DNA from: Streptomyces poriferorum
GTDB lineage: Bacteria > Actinomycetota > Actinomycetes > Streptomycetales > Streptomycetaceae
Direction: 5' to 3'
Assembly: GCF_019399235.1 (NCBI RefSeq)
Contig: NZ_JAELVH010000081.1
Coordinates: 1-42,012, forward strand
Length of the DNA: 42,012 bases
Of the stretch, positions 25,260 to 34,286 are shown one piece after another. Each line of letters starts with the position of its first letter. Within the stretch, counting starts at the first letter, position 1. A program made the position numbers and the translations under genes. Under the pieces are notes generated by a model. The model saw only the letters and a program-made list of their open reading frames with translations, did not search any database and was not told the origin of the DNA.

Positions 25260-26300
25260 GTGGCGGACAAGGCAACCAGGACGCCGCGCTCCCGCCCGCC
25301 GCGGAAGTGGCCGTCAATGGCGGAGGTAGCGGCAAAGGCGGGCGTCTCGTCGCAGACGGTCTCCCGCGTGGCCAACAACCACGACAACGTCGACGAGGCG
25401 ACACGCGCGAGGGTTCTCGCCGCGATGCAGGAGCTCGGCTACCGCCCCAACGCGGCGGCACGCGCGCTGGTCACGGGCAAGTTCGGGGCGATCGGCGTCG
25501 TCAGTTTCGACGTGGGCGCGCACGGAAACGCCCGTACGCTAGGCGCCATCGCGGACGCGGCGCGCGAGGCGGGGTTCTCGGTCAATTTCATGGGGATCCG
25601 GGCGCAGACCGAAGCCGCCGTGCGCCAGGCCTTCCGTCATCTCATGCTGCAGTCCGTCGACGGCATCGTGCTGGTGGAGTCGCAGATGCTCGACACGACG
25701 TCGCTGCACCTGCCGCCCACCATGCCGGTGGTGGTGGCCGACGGCGACACGGGGCACCAGTACCCGAACGTCGACTTCGACCAGGCCAGCGGCACCCAGA
25801 GCGTGGTCAGCCACCTTCTGGAGCTCGGCCATCGGACCGTGCACCACGTCAGCGGTCCACGCGATTCCTTCGCCGCCCGGCGGCGCGCGGAAACGTGGGA
25901 ACGGACGCTCGTCGCGGCGGGTGCGCCGGTACGTCCGACCCTGTACGGCGACTGGACCCCCGAATCGGGCTACCTGGCCGGCCGGACGCTGGCCCAGATG
26001 CCGGAAGCCACGGCCGTCTTCGCGGCGAACGACCAGATGGCGCTGGGGGTCCTGCGGGCGATGCACGAGGCGGGGCGGTCCGTGCCGGGCGAGATCAGCG
26101 TGGCCGGCTTCGACGACGTGCCCGAGGCACCGTTCTTCGAACCCCCGCTGACCACGGTCCACCAGGACTTCGACGTGGTGGGCCGGCACTGTGTGACCCT
26201 GCTGCTGGAGCAGATCGAACGCCGCGGCAACGGTCCGCGGCGCCTCGCCGTCGAACCAACCCTCGTGGTCCGGGCCAGCACCGCACCGCCGCCCGCCTGA
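25260..26300 (+). CDS. LacI-family transcriptional regulator
   Basis: A 346-residue LacI protein. GTG 25260 has AAGGAG nine bases upstream; the longer frame includes operator O4 and is rejected. The helix-turn-helix is MAEVAAKAGVSSQTVSRVANN (residues 20-40), with hinge helix NAAARALVTGKFGAIGVV (64-81). The periplasmic-binding-like ligand domain has GIVLVESQML, AVFAANDQMALGVL and SVAGFDDVPEAPFFEPPLTT. It sits among genes that share five palindromes with a central CG, as LacI proteins bind, and is the likely local repressor, released by a galactose- or arabinogalactan-derived sugar. The effector is unknown. Confidence 0.93.
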   Translation: MADKATRTPRSRPPRKWPSMAEVAAKAGVSSQTVSRVANNHDNVDEATRARVLAAMQELGYRPNAAARALVTGKFGAIGVVSFDVGAHGNARTLGAIADAAREAGFSVNFMGIRAQTEAAVRQAFRHLMLQSVDGIVLVESQMLDTTSLHLPPTMPVVVADGDTGHQYPNVDFDQASGTQSVVSHLLELGHRTVHHVSGPRDSFAARRRAETWERTLVAAGAPVRPTLYGDWTPESGYLAGRTLAQMPEATAVFAANDQMALGVLRAMHEAGRSVPGEISVAGFDDVPEAPFFEPPLTTVHQDFDVVGRHCVTLLLEQIERRGNGPRRLAVEPTLVVRASTAPPPA

Positions 26301-26340
26301 CGCCACCTTCCGGGCCCGCTCCCGGCGCTGCCGCCATGGG

Positions 26341-26459
26341 CCGGGAGGCGGACCGCTTCGGCGTGCCGAGCCTGTCGCTCGGGTGCGCCATCCCGAGCCG
26401 GGAGGCGGGCCGCTCCGGCGCGCCACCACCGGTCAGGGAGCCGGCCGCTTCGGCGTGCA
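26341..26459. repeat. Three imperfect ~27-bp direct repeats
   Basis: Copies at 26341-26367, 26398-26424 and 26434-26459 share the core GGGAGGCGG-n-CCGCT-n-CGGCG-n-GC with a few changes each. Spacing is uneven (30 and 9 bases), so this is not a tandem array. Confidence 0.65.
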
Positions 26460-26713
26460 CCGGCCCCCGCCGAAGCAGGGCGGGGCACCTCCCTGCCCCC
26501 CACCAGCCATGACACTCGCAGCACCCGGGGACTTCCGCGCCCACGGACCGCCCCATCGCGCCCTGCTCCACCTCGCGGGCTGACGTGGCCCGCCCTGCCC
26601 GGCTTGCGCTCCCGTCGCACAACTCGCGGCCTTCTTCACTGAATCAGGTTTGATCGCTGCTTCCTTGTGCTTGACGCCCATCTTGCGGTGATGCAACCAT
26701 CGGGGCACACCGA

Positions 26714-26727
26714 TGATTACGTAAACA
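26714..26727. promoter_or_regulatory. LacI-type operator O5
   Basis: TGATTACGTAAACA, extendable to GATGATTACGTAAACATC with eight of nine half-site matches, lies 98 bp before the first permease gene. Confidence 0.72.
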
Positions 26728-26825
26728 TCAACCATCGAGACGATCCTCTTCCGGCCTTCCGTTCAAGGCCCCGACTTCCTCCGACCCGTTCAACGACCAG
26801 TCGGTCACCGACGCAAGGAAGCACC

Positions 26826-27752
26826 ATGACGCTCCTGTCGACCTCTGCGCAGGCGGTCCCGCCGCCGCGCCGACGAACCCGTTTCCGTGGCCGGAAGGAG
26901 GCCTTGGTCGGCTGGGGTTTCGTCGGTCCCTTCGTCGCGGTCTTCGGGCTCGTGTTCCTTGCCCCCATCGCATACGCGCTCTACCTCAGCGTCTTCCGGG
27001 ACCGGCTGATCGGGGGAACCTCGTTCGTCGGCCTCGACAACTACAGCGAGGCGCTCGCCGACCCCCGGTTCTGGGAGGGGCTGGCCCGGGTGGGCCTCTT
27101 CCTCCTGGTCCAGGTACCGGTCATGCTCGGCATCGCGCTGCTCATCGCCCTGGCGATCGACAGCGGCCGGCTGTACGGCACGGCCTTCTTCCGCGTCTCG
27201 GTCTTCCTCCCGTACGCCGTCCCCGCCGTCGTGGCCAGCCTCATCTGGGGGTTCATCTACGGCACCCGGTTCGGCCTCGTCGGCAACATCAACGACACCC
27301 TCGGCGTGACCCTGCCCGACCCGCTCTCCCCCTCCCTGGTCCTGGCCGCCATCGGCAACATCGTGACCTGGGAGTTCGTCGGCTACAACATGCTGATCTT
27401 CTACTCCGCGCTCAAGGTCGTGCCGCGCTCGCTCTACGAGGCCGCGGCAATCGACGGTGCGGGCGAGTGGCGCATCGTGGCGTCGGTGAAACTTCCGGCG
27501 ATCCGCAGCGCCCTCGTCATCGCCACGATCTTCTCGATCATCGGCAGCTTCCAGCTGTTCAACGAGCCGAGCATCCTCCAGAAGCTCGCCCCCAACGCCA
27601 TCACCAGCGACTTCACCCCGAACCTCTACACGTACTCGCTGTCCTTCGCGGGCCAGCAGCACAACTACGCGGCGACCGTGGCCATCGTGATGGGCGTGAT
27701 CACCGCGATCATCGCCTACGCGGTCCAGCTGCGCGGCATGCGGAAGGGCTGA
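26826..27752 (+). CDS. CUT1 sugar ABC transporter permease (MalF-type)
   Basis: A 308-residue membrane protein; ATG 26826 has AAGGAAG upstream. Six membrane spans are visible, the first FVGPFVAVFGLVFLAPIAYALYLSVF after a basic N-terminus. The EAA loop that docks the ATPase reads EAAAIDGAGEWRIVASVKLP (about residues 206-225). It belongs to the MalF/LacF side of CUT1 oligosaccharide importers. It is the first gene of a permease-permease-binding protein operon under operator O5, so it is expected to be induced with the galactanases. No ATPase is encoded here; streptomycetes often supply the shared ATPase MsiK from elsewhere. Confidence 0.92.
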   Translation: MTLLSTSAQAVPPPRRRTRFRGRKEALVGWGFVGPFVAVFGLVFLAPIAYALYLSVFRDRLIGGTSFVGLDNYSEALADPRFWEGLARVGLFLLVQVPVMLGIALLIALAIDSGRLYGTAFFRVSVFLPYAVPAVVASLIWGFIYGTRFGLVGNINDTLGVTLPDPLSPSLVLAAIGNIVTWEFVGYNMLIFYSALKVVPRSLYEAAAIDGAGEWRIVASVKLPAIRSALVIATIFSIIGSFQLFNEPSILQKLAPNAITSDFTPNLYTYSLSFAGQQHNYAATVAIVMGVITAIIAYAVQLRGMRKG

Positions 27753-27756
27753 GCCG

Positions 27757-28722
27757 ATGACCACCTCCCTCACCACTGCGGCGGCGACCGGCGGCGCCGA
27801 ACCCGCCGGCGCCGCTGCGGTGACCGCGTCCCCGAGCGCCGCGCCGAGACGCGGGAAGCGGCTCCCGCACACCCCGCTCAACCCCCGGCCCAGCCTCGCG
27901 CTGACGCTCCTCACCGGCCTGGCCCTGGTCTACACCCTGCTCCCGCTCGCCTGGCTCGTCATCAACGCCACCAAGGACCAGAAGGGACTGCTCGACTCGT
28001 TCGGGCTCTGGTTCGCCGACGACTTCAACCTCTGGGACAACGTCACCCGCACCCTCACGTACGACGACGGGGTCTTCGTACGCTGGCTGCTCAACACGCT
28101 CCTCTACGTCGCCGCGGGCGCCGGCGGAGCCACCGTCCTGGCCGTTCTCGGCGGATACGCGCTGGCCAAGTTCAACTTCCCCGGCCGCAAAGCGGTCTTC
28201 GCCGTCGTGCTCGGAGCCGTGGCGGTCCCGGGCACCGCCCTGGCCGTCCCCACCTTTCTGATGTTCAGCAAGATGGGCCTCACCAACACCCCGTGGGCCG
28301 TCATCATCCCGTCCCTGATCTCGCCGTTCGGGCTCTACCTGATGTGGGTGTTCGCCGCCGAGGCCATTCCCACCGAACTTCTGGAAGCCGCCCGCGTGGA
28401 CGGCTCCGGGGAGCTGCGCACCTTCTTCACGATCGCCCTGCCGCTGCTGATGCCGGGCACCGTCACCGTCCTGCTGTTCTCGATGGTCGCGACCTGGAAC
28501 AACTACTTCCTGCCGCTGATCATGATCAAGGATCCCGACTGGTACCCGCTGACCCTCGGGCTCAGCGCCTGGAACTCCCAGGCCCAGACCGCCGGAGGCG
28601 AGGCCGTCTTCGACCTCATCATCACCGGTTCCCTGCTGACGATCGTGCCGATCGTGGTGATCTTCCTGCTGCTCCAGCGGTTCTGGCAGTCCGGCCTCGC
28701 CGCGGGCAGCGTCAAGGAATAG
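27757..28722 (+). CDS. CUT1 sugar ABC transporter permease (MalG-type)
   Basis: A 321-residue permease starting four bases after the previous stop. A low-complexity Ala/Gly/Thr-rich cytoplasmic head of about 35 residues precedes the first span (LTLLTGLALVYTLLPLAWLVINATK). The EAA motif is ELLEAARVDGSGELRTFFTIALPLL. The C-terminal span is LLTIVPIVVIFLLLQRFW. It pairs with the upstream permease to form the membrane pore. Like that gene it has no dedicated ATPase partner in the window. Confidence 0.92.
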   Translation: MTTSLTTAAATGGAEPAGAAAVTASPSAAPRRGKRLPHTPLNPRPSLALTLLTGLALVYTLLPLAWLVINATKDQKGLLDSFGLWFADDFNLWDNVTRTLTYDDGVFVRWLLNTLLYVAAGAGGATVLAVLGGYALAKFNFPGRKAVFAVVLGAVAVPGTALAVPTFLMFSKMGLTNTPWAVIIPSLISPFGLYLMWVFAAEAIPTELLEAARVDGSGELRTFFTIALPLLMPGTVTVLLFSMVATWNNYFLPLIMIKDPDWYPLTLGLSAWNSQAQTAGGEAVFDLIITGSLLTIVPIVVIFLLLQRFWQSGLAAGSVKE

Positions 28723-28778
28723 ACGCCCCCACGACCTCCTCTCCCACTCCACCCGCATCACCGACCAGGAGCACAGCC

Positions 28779-30116
28779 ATGAGAACGCACACCACCCGCA
28801 GACTGCTCGGCGCGCTCGCCGTGGCCTCCGCACTCGCGCTGACCGCCACGGCCTGCGGTTCCGACGCCGGGGACGGCGACGGGGGCAGCGGCCCGAAGGA
28901 CGTCAAGTCCGCACTGGAGAAGGGCGGGAAGGTCACGGTGTGGGCCTGGGAACCCACGCTCAAGAAGGTGGCGGAGGACTTCGAGAAGAAGTACCCGAAC
29001 GTCGACGTCGAGCTGGTCAACGCCGGTACCGGCGACAAGCAGTACACCGCCCTGCAGAACGCGATAGCGGCCGGCTCGGGTGCACCAGATGTCGCGCAGG
29101 TGGAGTACTACGCCCTGGGCCAGTTCGCCATCGCCAAGTCCGTCGAGGACCTGTCGCCCTACGGTGCGGGGAAGTTCGGCGAGACGTTCACGCCCGGTCC
29201 CTGGAACGCGGTCACCCAGGACAAGGCGGTCTACGCCCTGCCCATGGACTCCGGCCCCATGGCCTTCTTCTACAACAAGAAGGTCTTCGACAAGCACCAC
29301 ATCGAGGTGCCGACGACGTGGGACCAGTACGTGGAGGCGGCCCGTACCCTCCACAAGGCCGACCCCAAGATCTTCATCACCAACGACACCGGTGACGCCG
29401 GAGCGACGACGAGCCTCATCTGGCAGGCCGGCGGCCGCCCGTACAAGACCGACGGTACGAAGGTCACCGTCGACTTCGGCGACGCGGGCACCGAGAAGTA
29501 CACGGCCACCTGGCAGAAGCTCCTCGACGAGAAGCTGGTCGCGCCGGTCAGTTCCTGGAGCGACGCCTGGTACAAGGGCCTGGCCGACGGCTCCCTGGCC
29601 ACCCTCTCCATCGGCGCCTGGATGCCGGCCAACCTCACGTCCGGAGTCGCGGCCGCCTCGGGCGACTGGCGCGTCGCCCCGCTGCCGCAGTGGACGAAGG
29701 GTGACAAGGCGAGCGCGGAGAACGGCGGCAGCTCGCTGGCCGTTCCGAAGGCCGCCAAGAACAAGGAACTCGCCTACGCCTTCACCGAGTTCGCCACCAC
29801 GGGGGCCGGCGCCACCACCCGCGTCTCGGAGGGCGCCTTCCCGGCCACCAGGGCCGACCTGGAGTCGAAGACGTTCCTCGACGCCCCGTTCCCCTACTTC
29901 GGCGGCCAGAAGGCCAACCAGGTCTTCGCCGAGTCGGCCCGCAACGTCAGCACCGACTGGTCCTACCTGCCCTACCAGGTGTACGCGAACTCGGTCTTCA
30001 ACGACACGGTGGGCAAGGCGTACGTCTCCTCCAGCAAGCTCACCGACGGTCTGAAGACCTGGCAGGACGCGAGCGTCAAGTACGGCAAGGACCAGGGCTT
30101 CAGCGTCAACGACTAG
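28779..30116 (+). CDS. CUT1 sugar ABC transporter substrate-binding lipoprotein
   Basis: A 445-residue lipoprotein; ATG 28779. The signal ends at ALTATAC with lipid-attachment Cys26, followed by an acidic Gly/Asp spacer. The binding-protein fold has VTVWAWEPTLKKVAEDFEKKYPNVDVELV, NAIAAGSGAPDVAQVEYY and YALPMDSGPMAFFYNKKVFDKHHIEVPTTWDQY, all typical of cluster B (MalE-like) proteins for di- and oligosaccharides. It is last in its operon, whereas many CUT1 operons put it first. Regulation and neighbours suggest that the ligand is a beta-galacto-oligosaccharide from arabinogalactan. This is inference. Confidence 0.9.
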   Translation: MRTHTTRRLLGALAVASALALTATACGSDAGDGDGGSGPKDVKSALEKGGKVTVWAWEPTLKKVAEDFEKKYPNVDVELVNAGTGDKQYTALQNAIAAGSGAPDVAQVEYYALGQFAIAKSVEDLSPYGAGKFGETFTPGPWNAVTQDKAVYALPMDSGPMAFFYNKKVFDKHHIEVPTTWDQYVEAARTLHKADPKIFITNDTGDAGATTSLIWQAGGRPYKTDGTKVTVDFGDAGTEKYTATWQKLLDEKLVAPVSSWSDAWYKGLADGSLATLSIGAWMPANLTSGVAAASGDWRVAPLPQWTKGDKASAENGGSSLAVPKAAKNKELAYAFTEFATTGAGATTRVSEGAFPATRADLESKTFLDAPFPYFGGQKANQVFAESARNVSTDWSYLPYQVYANSVFNDTVGKAYVSSSKLTDGLKTWQDASVKYGKDQGFSVND

Positions 30117-30453
30117 CTCACCGCACCACATCTGTTTGAAATTGTCGCACCCCCAGTTCGCCCGGCACGCCTTCGAGCTCGTTGGCACACCGGTCGAACT
30201 GGGGGATTTTTATTGCCCATTCACGGATATGGACGGTTGGAATAACGGACTCATCTCGTCCCGCCGTACACCTTGACGTTCCAGGCTTCACGTCGTTTTA
30301 TGTAGCTACATGTTTGAACCTGTTTGATTTCAGGATCCAGGTTCCTCCGGCAAGGCGCTCTTCCAGCCCCGCAGCCCCTTCCTTCTCTCCTCTCGTACCG
30401 ACCTCCGCGCGCCTGCCGGGCGGTAGGTCGCCGTCAGCACCTAGGAGCTCCCG
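30117..30453. other. Gap with terminator and control elements of the second importer
   Basis: Besides the terminator it holds the perfect 12-bp palindrome ATGTAGCTACAT (30300-30311) and three direct copies of TGTTTGA (30133-30139, 30311-30317, 30321-30327), the last two ten bases apart. No CG-centred LacI palindrome is present, so control here differs from the galactanase genes. Confidence 0.5.
30150..30212 (+). terminator. Rho-independent terminator after the CUT1 operon
   Basis: CCCCCAGTTCG (30150-30160) pairs with CGAACTGGGGG (30195-30205), followed by ATTTTTAT. An 11-bp stem with a T run is rare in such GC-rich DNA and gives a clean end to the importer message. Confidence 0.85.
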
Positions 30454-31494
30454 ATGTTCCGTTCCACCCCCAGCCGCGCGGCCGCAGCCACCGGTCTGCT
30501 GCTGACCCTCGGTCTGAGCACCGCGTGTTCCTCCGGCAAGGAGGCCACGACGGACAGCCCGGCCGCCAAGGCCGACGGCGCCCTCTCGATCACGTACCTG
30601 CAGAAGCAGGGCGACCAGGAGTACTTCATCGGTGAGGCCGCCGGCGCGAAGGAGAAGGCGAAGGAGCTGGGCATCGACCTCAAGGTGGTCAACCTGGGCA
30701 ACGACGCCAACAAGACCGTCAGCGAGGTGCAGTCGGCTGTCGCGCAGAAGGCGAGCGGCGTCGTCATCGTCGTTCCTGACCCGGCCGTCGGCCCGCAGGT
30801 CGTACAGACCGCGAAGGAGGGCAAGGTCGCGCTGCTGACGTCGGACGACCAGATCTGCGCCACGGGCCCCGACCCGGCCGCCTGCGGCAAGGGCGACCTC
30901 GTACCGCGGATCGGGTTCAGCGGTACCCAGATGGGCGAGGAGGTCGGGAAGCGGGCCGCCGCCGAGTACAGGAAGGCCGGCTGGAAGGCCTCCGAGACGC
31001 GGGTCATCTCGGCGTGGAAGCAGGACGTCACCGTCTGCGGCGACCGGATCACCGGCTCCAAGAAGGCGTTCGAGGCAGCCGTTCCCGGCGTGAAGAACAT
31101 CGACGTCCCCACCGACAACACACCCACCGGCGCCCAGGACAAGATCGCCGCGACGATCACCGCCAACTCCGGCGTCAAGAACTGGGTGGTCTGGGGCTGC
31201 AACGACGAGAACGTCATGGGCGGCGTGACCGCGCTCGCGAACGCGGGCATCGGCCCCGGCCACGTCATCGGTGTCGGGCTCGGCGCCTACCTCGCCTGCA
31301 AGGAGTGGCAGTCCGACAAGCCGACCGGCATGAAGGCCGCGCTCTTCATCAACGGCAAGGACGTCGGCGCCCTGGCCGTCCAGACCATGTACGACAAGCT
31401 CAGGAACGGCAAGGACTTCCCTGCCGAGGCCTTCGCCCCCACCACCATGGTCGACCACGCGTCGTGGAAGGACGCCGGAGTCACCTGCAGCTGA
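30454..31494 (+). CDS. L-arabinose-binding-protein-like (AraF-type) sugar-binding lipoprotein
   Basis: A 346-residue lipoprotein, ATG 30454 with AGGAG upstream, lipobox LSTAC with Cys25. By eye it follows E. coli AraF closely: VVIVVPDPAVGP for VICTPDPKLG, TSDDQ for VDDQ, DRITGSKKAF for RRTTGSMDAL, WGCNDENVMGGV for VGMNDSTVLGGV. Pocket residues kept are Lys51, Asp131/Asp132, Arg198 and Asn250. Changed ones are a Tyr for the stacking Trp (Tyr57), a Gln for the Glu (Gln55), and a Gly where AraF has its second Asn. The likely ligand is L-arabinose or a related pentose or hexose such as galactose. It begins an operon with the ATPase and permease. Confidence 0.88.
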   Translation: MFRSTPSRAAAATGLLLTLGLSTACSSGKEATTDSPAAKADGALSITYLQKQGDQEYFIGEAAGAKEKAKELGIDLKVVNLGNDANKTVSEVQSAVAQKASGVVIVVPDPAVGPQVVQTAKEGKVALLTSDDQICATGPDPAACGKGDLVPRIGFSGTQMGEEVGKRAAAEYRKAGWKASETRVISAWKQDVTVCGDRITGSKKAFEAAVPGVKNIDVPTDNTPTGAQDKIAATITANSGVKNWVVWGCNDENVMGGVTALANAGIGPGHVIGVGLGAYLACKEWQSDKPTGMKAALFINGKDVGALAVQTMYDKLRNGKDFPAEAFAPTTMVDHASWKDAGVTCS

Positions 31495-31582
31495 GCAGTT
31501 CCCCGCGGGCGGGCGTCACGCACCCCGCCGACGAACCGCACCATGCCCCTGCCTGCACCGTGCCTTCGAGGTGAACCGACCC

Positions 31583-33175
31583 ATGAACCCAGTGCAAGAC
31601 CCGGCCGCCGCGCCGGAGCCCCACGGCAGTCCGCCGTCGGCGGAGCCCCATCCGATTCCCGTGGCGGTGTCGGGCGTCACCAAGCGCTTCGGCACGGTGC
31701 GGGCACTCGGCGGCGTCACGCTCGAGTTCCCCGCCGGACAGGTCACCGCGCTGATGGGTGAGAACGGCGCCGGCAAGTCCACGCTCCTGAAGATCCTCAC
31801 CGGTGACCATCAGCCCACCGAGGGAGCCGTCGTCGTGAACGGGAAGCCGCTCGCGCTCGACTCCCCCGCACGCGCACGGGCCGCCGGGATACGGATCATC
31901 CCCCAGGAGCCCGAGATCATCCCCCACGTCTCCGTGGCGGAGAACGTGTACGCCGGCGCTCTCCCGCGCACCCGCGGACGGCTGCTGGACCGGGCCGGAC
32001 TGAACCGGCGTATCAAGGCCGACCTGGACCGGCTGGGGTTCGCGCATGTCCTGGACCCCGCCCTGCTCGGCTCTCAGCTCACCCCCGCCCAAAGGCAGTT
32101 GGTGGAGATCATGCGCGCGCTGACCGGCGGCACGACAGCGCGGCTGATCGCGTTCGACGAACCGACGTCGTCACTCTCGGAGCGCGAGGTCGACGCACTC
32201 TTCACGCTCATCCGGCGGCTCCGCGACGAGGGCATCGCCATCGTCTACGTCTCCCACCGCATGCGGGAGATCTTCCAGCTGGCCGACCGCATCGCGGTGC
32301 TGCGTGACGGCAGCCTGGTCGGCGTCCAGGACGCCGGGGCCACCCACGAGGGCGAGCTCGTGCGCCGGATGGTGGGCCGCGATCTGTCCGCCGCGTTCGT
32401 CCGTCAGCGCGTGGCGGTCGAGCGGTTGGTCCTCGACGTCCAGGACCTCACGACCGACGATGTCACCGGCATCTCGCTCCAGGTACGGGCGGGCGAGGTC
32501 GTCGGTCTGGCCGGCCTGATCGGGGCCGGCCGCTCGGAACTCGCCCTCGCACTCGCGGGCGACGCCCCCATCCACAGCGGCAGCGTCACCCTCGACGGCA
32601 CGCCGCTGCGCAGTGGCCGGCCCGGCGAGGTGATCAGGGCGGGGCTGGGACTGGCACCCGAGGAGCGCAAGGCCCAGGCGTTGTTCCTGCGGCAGTCCAT
32701 CAAGGACAACACGTCGCTCGTGGTGCTGGACCGGCTGCGGCGCTTCCGCTTCGTCCGCCGCGCGGCCGAGCGCCGCCTCGCGCAGGAGTACACCGACCGG
32801 CTTCGGGTCCGCGCCCCGTCCATCGACCACGAGGTGGGCAAACTGTCGGGCGGCAACCAGCAGAAGGTGGTCCTGGCCCGCTGGCTCGCCCGCAAGCCGA
32901 AGGTCCTGGTCCTCGACGAGCCGACCCGCGGCATCGACGTCGGAGCGAAGTCGGAGATCTACCGGATCATCGCCGATCTCGCCGCCCAGGGCGTCGCGTT
33001 GCTGGTCATCTCCTCCGAGCTCCCCGAACTCCTCGGCCTGGCCGACCGCGTCGTCGTCATGCAGGGCGGCCGGATCACGGGCGAACTCGACCGCGGCGAC
33101 GCCACCGAAGAATCCATCCTCCAACTCGCCATGGCCGACGACATCGTCGGCCCCGCCCCCGGAGCATCGTCATGA
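31583..33175 (+). CDS. CUT2 sugar ABC transporter ATPase (AraG/RbsA-type)
   Basis: A 530-residue double ATPase. I choose ATG 31583 because GAGGTG lies nine bases upstream; a GTG at 31571 would be inside that site. Domain 1 has Walker A GENGAGKST, an unusual signature LTPAQRQ and Walker B LIAFDEPTSSL. Domain 2 has a degenerate Walker A (GLIGAGRSE), signature LSGGNQQK and Walker B VLVLDEPTRGID. One strong and one weak nucleotide site is normal for CUT2 monosaccharide importers. Its stop overlaps the permease start. Confidence 0.94.
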   Translation: MNPVQDPAAAPEPHGSPPSAEPHPIPVAVSGVTKRFGTVRALGGVTLEFPAGQVTALMGENGAGKSTLLKILTGDHQPTEGAVVVNGKPLALDSPARARAAGIRIIPQEPEIIPHVSVAENVYAGALPRTRGRLLDRAGLNRRIKADLDRLGFAHVLDPALLGSQLTPAQRQLVEIMRALTGGTTARLIAFDEPTSSLSEREVDALFTLIRRLRDEGIAIVYVSHRMREIFQLADRIAVLRDGSLVGVQDAGATHEGELVRRMVGRDLSAAFVRQRVAVERLVLDVQDLTTDDVTGISLQVRAGEVVGLAGLIGAGRSELALALAGDAPIHSGSVTLDGTPLRSGRPGEVIRAGLGLAPEERKAQALFLRQSIKDNTSLVVLDRLRRFRFVRRAAERRLAQEYTDRLRVRAPSIDHEVGKLSGGNQQKVVLARWLARKPKVLVLDEPTRGIDVGAKSEIYRIIADLAAQGVALLVISSELPELLGLADRVVVMQGGRITGELDRGDATEESILQLAMADDIVGPAPGASS

Positions 33176-34209
33176 CCCTCACCCGTACCCCTTCCCCCGC
33201 TGTGAAGGGCTCCCCCGGCGACGGCACCGCTGCACGACGGCCGAAGTTCCTCGCCGGCCCGGGCGGACAGAACATCAGCCTGATCGGCGCACTCGCCGTC
33301 GTCCTGGTCCTGTTCGGTGTCCTCAACGAGAACTATCTGAGCCTGTCGAACATGCAGGTCATCGCCGAGGCGGCGACCATCACCGGGCTGCTCGCGATCG
33401 TCCAGACCGTGGTCATCATCTGCGGCGGCCTCGACATCTCCGTCGGATCGCAGGTCGGCGTCGCCTCCGTGGTCAGCGCGATGACCTTCACCGCCACCGG
33501 ATCGGGAGCGTTCCTCGGCATGGCCGCCGCCGTCGGCGTCGGGATGCTGATCGGCGCGCTGAACGGCATCGTGATCGTCTACGGCCGGGTGAACCCGACC
33601 ATCGCCACGCTCGCCGGCCTCGCCGCGTACAAGGGGCTCGCCCAGCTCCTGTCCGACGGACGCGCCCAGGGTTACGTCCTCAACAACGACGTCTTCATCT
33701 TCCTCGGCCGCGGCAAGATGGCAGGCCTGCCGGTCATGGTCTGGATCCTGATCGTCGTGGCCGTCACCGTCCACCTGCTGCTCAAGTACACCGACATCGG
33801 ACGCAACCTGTACGCCATCGGCGGCAACGACACCGCCGCCCGCCTCGCCGGCATCAGCATCAACAAGTACCTGATCTGCGTCTACGCGCTCATCGGCGTC
33901 GTCGCCGCCATCGCCGGCGTCCTGCTGACCGCCCGTACCGGATCGGGCCAGCCCGTGTCCGGCAGCGAGGGACTCGAACTCAAGGCGATCACCGCGGCCG
34001 CGCTGGGCGGCGCCGCGCTCAAGGGCGGCAAGGGCGGGATCGGCGGGACCCTGCTCGCCGTGGCGCTGCTCGGCTGTCTGGAGAACGGTCTCACCGTCCA
34101 GGGCATCAACACCTTCTGGCAGAACGTCGCCCAGGGCGCGCTCCTCGTCATCGCCGTCGTCATCCAGCAGCGACGCAGCGGCGAGAGGGCGGTCGGGCTG
34201 CCCCACTGA
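33172..34209 (+). CDS. CUT2 sugar ABC transporter permease (AraH/RbsC-type)
   Basis: A 345-residue membrane protein whose ATG overlaps the ATPase stop (ATGA). About ten membrane spans are visible after a soluble head of about 35 residues, with family landmarks GGLDISVGSQVGVASVVSA, GRVNPTIATLAGLAAYKGLA, IGGNDTAARLAGI and SGSEGLELKAITAAALGG. It is the homodimeric pore of the importer. It ends 77 bases before the convergent GH31 gene, with a small GTCCGG/CCGGAC hairpin (34260-34281) between. Confidence 0.94.
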   Translation: MTLTRTPSPAVKGSPGDGTAARRPKFLAGPGGQNISLIGALAVVLVLFGVLNENYLSLSNMQVIAEAATITGLLAIVQTVVIICGGLDISVGSQVGVASVVSAMTFTATGSGAFLGMAAAVGVGMLIGALNGIVIVYGRVNPTIATLAGLAAYKGLAQLLSDGRAQGYVLNNDVFIFLGRGKMAGLPVMVWILIVVAVTVHLLLKYTDIGRNLYAIGGNDTAARLAGISINKYLICVYALIGVVAAIAGVLLTARTGSGQPVSGSEGLELKAITAAALGGAALKGGKGGIGGTLLAVALLGCLENGLTVQGINTFWQNVAQGALLVIAVVIQQRRSGERAVGLPH

Positions 34210-34286
34210 ACGCTCGCGCGCCGCAGCCCGTACCGCTTCCTCTCCCCTTCCTTCCCGCTGTCCGGACTCCGCGGGCCGGACCCCCG

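Larger units (their letters stand above)
26301..26825. other. 525-bp gap between lacI and the importer genes
   Basis: No credible gene. A short stem TCCCGGC (26320-26326) / GCCGGGA (26340-26346) could end the lacI message. Three imperfect 26-27-bp repeats lie at 26341-26459, and operator O5 near 26720. Confidence 0.5.
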
